Shown: one piece after another, positions 61,011 through 64,000 of the stretch
Layout: each line of letters opens with the position of its first letter
Numbering within the stretch: position 1 is the first letter of the stretch
Source of the DNA: an uncultured Streptomyces sp.
Lineage (GTDB): Bacteria > Actinomycetota > Actinomycetes > Streptomycetales > Streptomycetaceae
NCBI RefSeq assembly: GCF_947488945.1
Contig: NZ_CANLBS010000009.1
Location: forward strand, 281,051-345,050
Length of the DNA: 64,000 nucleotides
Direction of reading: 5' to 3'
The notes under the pieces: model-generated
The model's database searches: none
What the model was told of the DNA's origin: nothing
The model's input: the letters and a program-made list of their open reading frames with translations, nothing else
Translations under genes and position numbers: made by a program

Positions 61011-61877
61011 TTACACAGGAAGGGTCAGTTGCGCGGGACCCTTATCACGGGGCCGCTTATCGAGAATTCGCCCCAGCGCCTCACGGGACGGAATCGGAAA
61101 TCCTCCCTTCTCAAGCAAAATGCGATTTCCGGCAGGGGTATCATTTCCAAAATTTAGCACCAGCACTGTTCGCCCCATCCGGATTGCTCCCTCGCCAGCA
61201 GCCAGGGTCCCGCCCCGCTCCCCAGCCTCAACAACTACAAGGGCTCGCCCTAGGCCAAAAATGATGCGATTTCTTGTCATCGCAGCATGCGTCAGCCAGG
61301 GTTGGGTTGGCGGAAATTGGGAGACAACAAGAACACGATCCCGATCGAAGTCCTCAGCGAACGCCTTCTTGATTCTGAAGTGATCGAATCCTTCGGCAAG
61401 GACTATTACAGTGGACCCACCCACACGCAATGCCGCTAGGTGGGTTGCCGTATCCACACCTTTTGCATATCCCGAAATCACACTCAATCCACGACTGCTG
61501 ACCTCTTCTCCGCATGCCACTGCAGCCTTAAGGCCGAGATCACTAACGGCGCGAGACCCGCACATCCCAACTCCGTCGGCTTCCAGCAACTTCGAGTTGC
61601 CGTAGCAGAAAAGCACGGGAGCGCTAGCCTTCCCCTTATGAATTAACATTTCAGGATAGCTTGCCTCTCCGCGCAGAACAGCATAGATGCCCCTATCAGC
61701 CAGCTCTGCCGCTTTCTGTCGACACGCGCGAGTTGTCGCATCATCCAAGCCGACTGCCAGTTCCTCCAGCCCAGGGAGCCCCTCCTCCCGTAGTACCGCA
61801 TCAATGCGTGCAGGAGTCCGCACTGTCTCGAAGGCTACCAGCGCCAGAAAAATTGAGTCACTCTTCCTCTGGGACAT
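61011..61877 (-). CDS. DprA-like Rossmann protein, ShosA-type antitoxin candidate
   Basis: A 288-residue DprA/Smf-family protein. It has an N-terminal helical part and a Rossmann-like nucleotide/ssDNA-binding core: VGMCGSRAVSDLGLKAA, SVISGYAKGVDTATHLAAL (the SGxAxGxD loop), VVSQFPPTQPW, TRNRIIFGLGRALVVVEAGERGGTL. It lacks the C-terminal winged helix of some DprA proteins. It lies 1 bp after a phosphoribosyltransferase gene and its DNA has clearly lower GC than the core. DprA-like plus PRTase pairs form ShosTA toxin-antitoxin defence systems, with the DprA-like protein as antitoxin. A chromosomal competence DprA is less likely because of the setting. Confidence 0.85.
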   Translation of the reverse strand: MSQRKSDSIFLALVAFETVRTPARIDAVLREEGLPGLEELAVGLDDATTRACRQKAAELADRGIYAVLRGEASYPEMLIHKGKASAPVLFCYGNSKLLEADGVGMCGSRAVSDLGLKAAVACGEEVSSRGLSVISGYAKGVDTATHLAALRVGGSTVIVLAEGFDHFRIKKAFAEDFDRDRVLVVSQFPPTQPWLTHAAMTRNRIIFGLGRALVVVEAGERGGTLAAGEGAIRMGRTVLVLNFGNDTPAGNRILLEKGGFPIPSREALGRILDKRPRDKGPAQLTLPV

Positions 61878-61878
61878 C

Positions 61879-62691
61879 TCAGTTCCTCATCGTTCGTACC
61901 GCCGCCAAACCGAATACACGCCTTGCGCCAGCACGCTTAGCAGCTCTAGCGACCGCATGCATTGTAGCGCCACTCCTGTAAACATCATCAAGGATAATTA
62001 CGTCACCAGCAATTCTGCCAGGCGATTCAAAATGACCGTCTGCTATTATCGCCGCTCCCTCTTTGGCTTGAGGTCGCGTTCCTCCCGGTGACTCCGTTCG
62101 TATTAGTGGCTTTCCAATTTTCACTGCCACCTTGTCCGCAAGGCGCTCCCCAAAGCTTTGCCCATCTGCTTTGTGCCCTGGAACCGTCATGACATTGTGG
62201 CATGCGCGAAGAATTGGATGCTTTGCTATCAAATCGGAAAACTTCTCTACAAGCTCCCTCCGAGCTTTACTCCTAGCCGCACCCTCAGAATAATATTTGC
62301 TTCTATAGACGAGTTCACCGGATGGCGTGTTGGGCCAATGCCTCGGATCACCACCGTCAGGGGCTTTGTACCAATCGAAAGCTATCGCGAAGTCGACGTC
62401 TCCCTTAGCCGTAAGGGATAACACTTCCTCCAGCACTTCACACAGAGGGCGCAACTCGGCCTTGTCCGATTCAGTGAGGTGAAACTTGTGGGTCCACTTT
62501 TCTTTTTGTTCGTCCGTAAGCTCCTCAGGGGCACACGTTCCGAGCATACCTATTTGCCGGGCCGCTTCCTGGGGCCCACAGAGATAGAGCCAGCGGTCCG
62601 GTGTCACCTCCTTGGCGAGCTTCTTCAGGGTGTACTCCTTGAGCCGGTTCCCACGACTGTCTGGAACAAAAGCAGGCACCACGATTCGCAC
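61879..62691 (-). CDS. Phosphoribosyltransferase-domain protein, ShosT-type toxin candidate
   Basis: A 270-residue protein with GTG start (RIVVPAFVPDSRGNRLKEY). The N-terminal half (1-130) is unlike ComF; the C-terminal half is a type I PRTase fold with PRPP loop VIILDDVYRSGATMHAVARAAK and, before it, a flexible-loop segment HKADGQSFGERLADKVA. The Zn-finger of ComF is not evident. In ShosTA the PRTase protein is the toxin and acts on nucleotide metabolism; here it is the upstream gene of the pair, immediately followed by the DprA-like gene. GAGAGG upstream of the start. Confidence 0.82.
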   Translation of the reverse strand: MRIVVPAFVPDSRGNRLKEYTLKKLAKEVTPDRWLYLCGPQEAARQIGMLGTCAPEELTDEQKEKWTHKFHLTESDKAELRPLCEVLEEVLSLTAKGDVDFAIAFDWYKAPDGGDPRHWPNTPSGELVYRSKYYSEGAARSKARRELVEKFSDLIAKHPILRACHNVMTVPGHKADGQSFGERLADKVAVKIGKPLIRTESPGGTRPQAKEGAAIIADGHFESPGRIAGDVIILDDVYRSGATMHAVARAAKRAGARRVFGLAAVRTMRN

Positions 62692-62841
62692 GTAACGTCC
62701 TCTCCGCCAACTGACCCTTCAGATCAGCCTAGTGACGGGGTGGCAGCTTGTCTCTAGACTCACAGCGCCCGCGCACGCCCGCTGGGCCGCCCGCCACTGC
62801 AATAGATCATGCGTTCGCATTTCACCATGGAAGCAGTATGT

Positions 62842-62877
62842 GCGGAGGCACTGACAACGGCGGTGCAGTGCCTCCGC
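62842..62877. other. 12-bp inverted repeat between ShosTA-like pair and IS
   Basis: Perfect GCGGAGGCACTG (62842-62853) and CAGTGCCTCCGC (62866-62877), 12-bp loop. It lies in the 380-bp gap between the ShosT-like start and the transposase; the gap holds no convincing gene. It could be a terminator, a recombination site or an IS remnant end. Confidence 0.6.
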
Positions 62878-63049
62878 CTGAGCCAGAGGGAGCGTTCCAC
62901 GCGATCTTGGCTGATGCAGCATCAAGCCTGCCGAGGGTCTCAACGGACATGGCCCCGTACTCCTCGGCAAGCCAGTGCGTGTTCGCCGCGGCGATCCATC
63001 GTTGTCATCCGTCCGTGGTGAGTGACTGAGGAGCGCACCGATGCCTTTT

Positions 63050-64000
63050 GCAACCCCCAGTGAGCCTTTTCCATCATCGGTCTGAGCTGGCCAGATGCAG
63101 GGTCAGGACGGCTTGGACCAAGCTTGTGATGCGGGTCGTCGAGCACCGCAGCTTGCGGAGGAGTCGCCAGGACTTGAGGGTGGCGATGGCTTGCTCGACG
63201 AGGGCCCTGATCTTGGCATGGGACCGGTTGACGGCCTTCTGACCGTCAGTGAGCGTCTCCCAGCGTCCCCAGTGCGGGATGCGGACCGAGCCTCCGGCAC
63301 CTCGGTATCCCTTGTCTGCCCAGCACTTGATGTTGGTTTCCGTGAGCACGCGGACGATGCCGTGTTCACGGGCGGCCCGGACGTCGTGGACGGCGCCGGG
63401 AAGAGCCGGTGATACCCATAGCAGCCGGCCGGACGGGTCGGTCAGGATCTGCACGTTCATCCCGTGCTTCTTGTGCTTTCCAGAGTAGAAGGGGCGGTCA
63501 GCGGCGATCCGGTCGATGGGCAGCAGCGTGCCGTCCAGCAGCACGAACGCCTTCGTGGATGCCGTACGGGCGGCCTCTTTGAGGGTCGGGGCGAGTGCGG
63601 CCAGGAGGTCGACGGCTTCGGTGACGTATCGGTAGGCGGTCGCGGTGCCGACACCGAACCCGGCCGCGAGTTGGGCGTAGGGGTGGCCGTTGCGGAGGTG
63701 GGCGAGTGTGAGCAGGGCCTGCCGGCCCGGGGTCAGGCGCCTCCACCGGCTGCCGAGCTCTCGGCGGTGTTGACGGAGCTTGGCGGACAGGAAGCGCAGG
63801 ACAGAGTTGGACACGTCGACGCCGGACGGGTAGACAAGCACACGAAGCCTCTGGTGGAGAAGGAATTCTTGGTCGAAAACCCATCTACCAGGGGCTTCGC
63901 CTGTCTCTCGGTCCAACTGGCCGCCGGACCACACGAATGGAGAACGCCCAGTGCTCGATGCACATATGAATGGGGAAGGCAGGCGTGGCAAAGGGGCCGT
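63050..64000 (-). mobile_element. IS5-type insertion sequence (ends not resolved)
   Basis: The transposase body is complete, but clear terminal inverted repeats or a target duplication were not found by eye; the outer end may lie beyond the window. The sequence GAGCCTTTTCCATC at about 63061 is a possible inner end. Confidence 0.5.
63074..63841 (-). CDS. IS5 family transposase
   Basis: A 255-residue DDE transposase, intact. GTG start (LVYPSGVDVSNSVLRFLSAKL), helix-turn-helix around YAQLAAGFGVGTATAYRYV, catalytic Asp in LLDGTLLPIDR, Asp in PGAVHDVRAAREHG, ADKGYRGAG, and the Glu-bearing KIRALVEQAIATLK. The size and motif order match single-frame IS5-group elements common in streptomycetes. A longer open frame to 63991 exists but reads through non-homologous sequence. 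Confidence 0.88.
   Translation of the reverse strand: MLVYPSGVDVSNSVLRFLSAKLRQHRRELGSRWRRLTPGRQALLTLAHLRNGHPYAQLAAGFGVGTATAYRYVTEAVDLLAALAPTLKEAARTASTKAFVLLDGTLLPIDRIAADRPFYSGKHKKHGMNVQILTDPSGRLLWVSPALPGAVHDVRAAREHGIVRVLTETNIKCWADKGYRGAGGSVRIPHWGRWETLTDGQKAVNRSHAKIRALVEQAIATLKSWRLLRKLRCSTTRITSLVQAVLTLHLASSDR

Noticed and set aside
61011..62691. Competence genes dprA/comF of the core genome
   Set aside because: The pair is 1 bp apart, low in GC, between an integrase stump and an IS, and the PRTase lacks the ComF zinc-finger start; a defence or toxin-antitoxin role fits better.
63061..64000. Terminal inverted repeats of the IS
   Set aside because: The best pairing by eye, GAGCCTTTTCCATC with GGCCCCTTTGCCAC, matches too poorly to call.

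Overview
The window is high-GC actinobacterial DNA of Streptomyces type. Signs of this are msiK, carD, ispD/ispF, the phoR-phoP-phoU-mtpA group, an HbpS-SenS-SenR sensor set, GTG starts, and several starts placed 6-7 nt after a TANNNT -10 box (leaderless genes).

Region by region. 1-20.2 kb is chromosomal housekeeping and accessory DNA. It holds an arfB fragment, terD, an M1 metallopeptidase, the redox-sensing hbpS/senS-senR set with a 7-bp tandem repeat before senS, a pentapeptide protein, two small-molecule modifying enzymes, a PadR/NTF2-like divergent pair, an AlkZ-like DNA glycosylase, a bile-acid-type symporter, and an IclR regulator divergent from hutH with two matching operators between them.

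20.2-37.4 kb looks like an island. A degraded 3' piece of a tRNA-Thr gene lies at its left edge and an intact tRNA-Thr(TGT) at its right edge; both share a 26-bp identical block, the arrangement left by integration into a tRNA 3' end. Inside is a biosynthetic cluster I cannot match to a known product. A leftward operon encodes a CysK-like PLP enzyme, four ATP-grasp ligases, an MFS exporter and a HisG paralogue. A divergent rightward operon encodes an adenylation-carrier didomain, a type II thioesterase, a P450 and a SerA-like dehydrogenase, followed by a tiny secreted protein gene. A 1005-residue SARP/NB-ARC/TPR regulator faces them. The adenylation pocket, read by eye, has His-like positions, and the A-T/thioesterase/P450 trio resembles NikP1-NikP2-NikQ, which make beta-hydroxyhistidine. 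The HisG copy would then supply histidine. The working hypothesis is a small non-ribosomal peptide containing a beta-hydroxylated amino acid, possibly histidine, built by ATP-grasp ligases.

37.5-60.5 kb is conserved core. It holds msiK, a nucleotidyltransferase, a DoxX-like protein, rlmB, cysS, ispF/ispD, carD, phoP/phoR divergent from phoU-mtpA, an MFS gene and gpmA. Within it, a Zur-like box precedes an ABC-importer operon (binding protein, a fused DppB-DppC permease and an MFS protein) that has no ATPase gene.

60.5-64 kb is mobile DNA of lower GC: the C-terminal stump of a tyrosine recombinase, an adjacent DprA-like/phosphoribosyltransferase pair resembling the ShosTA toxin-antitoxin defence system, and an IS5-type transposase. 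The right border of this second island lies outside the window.
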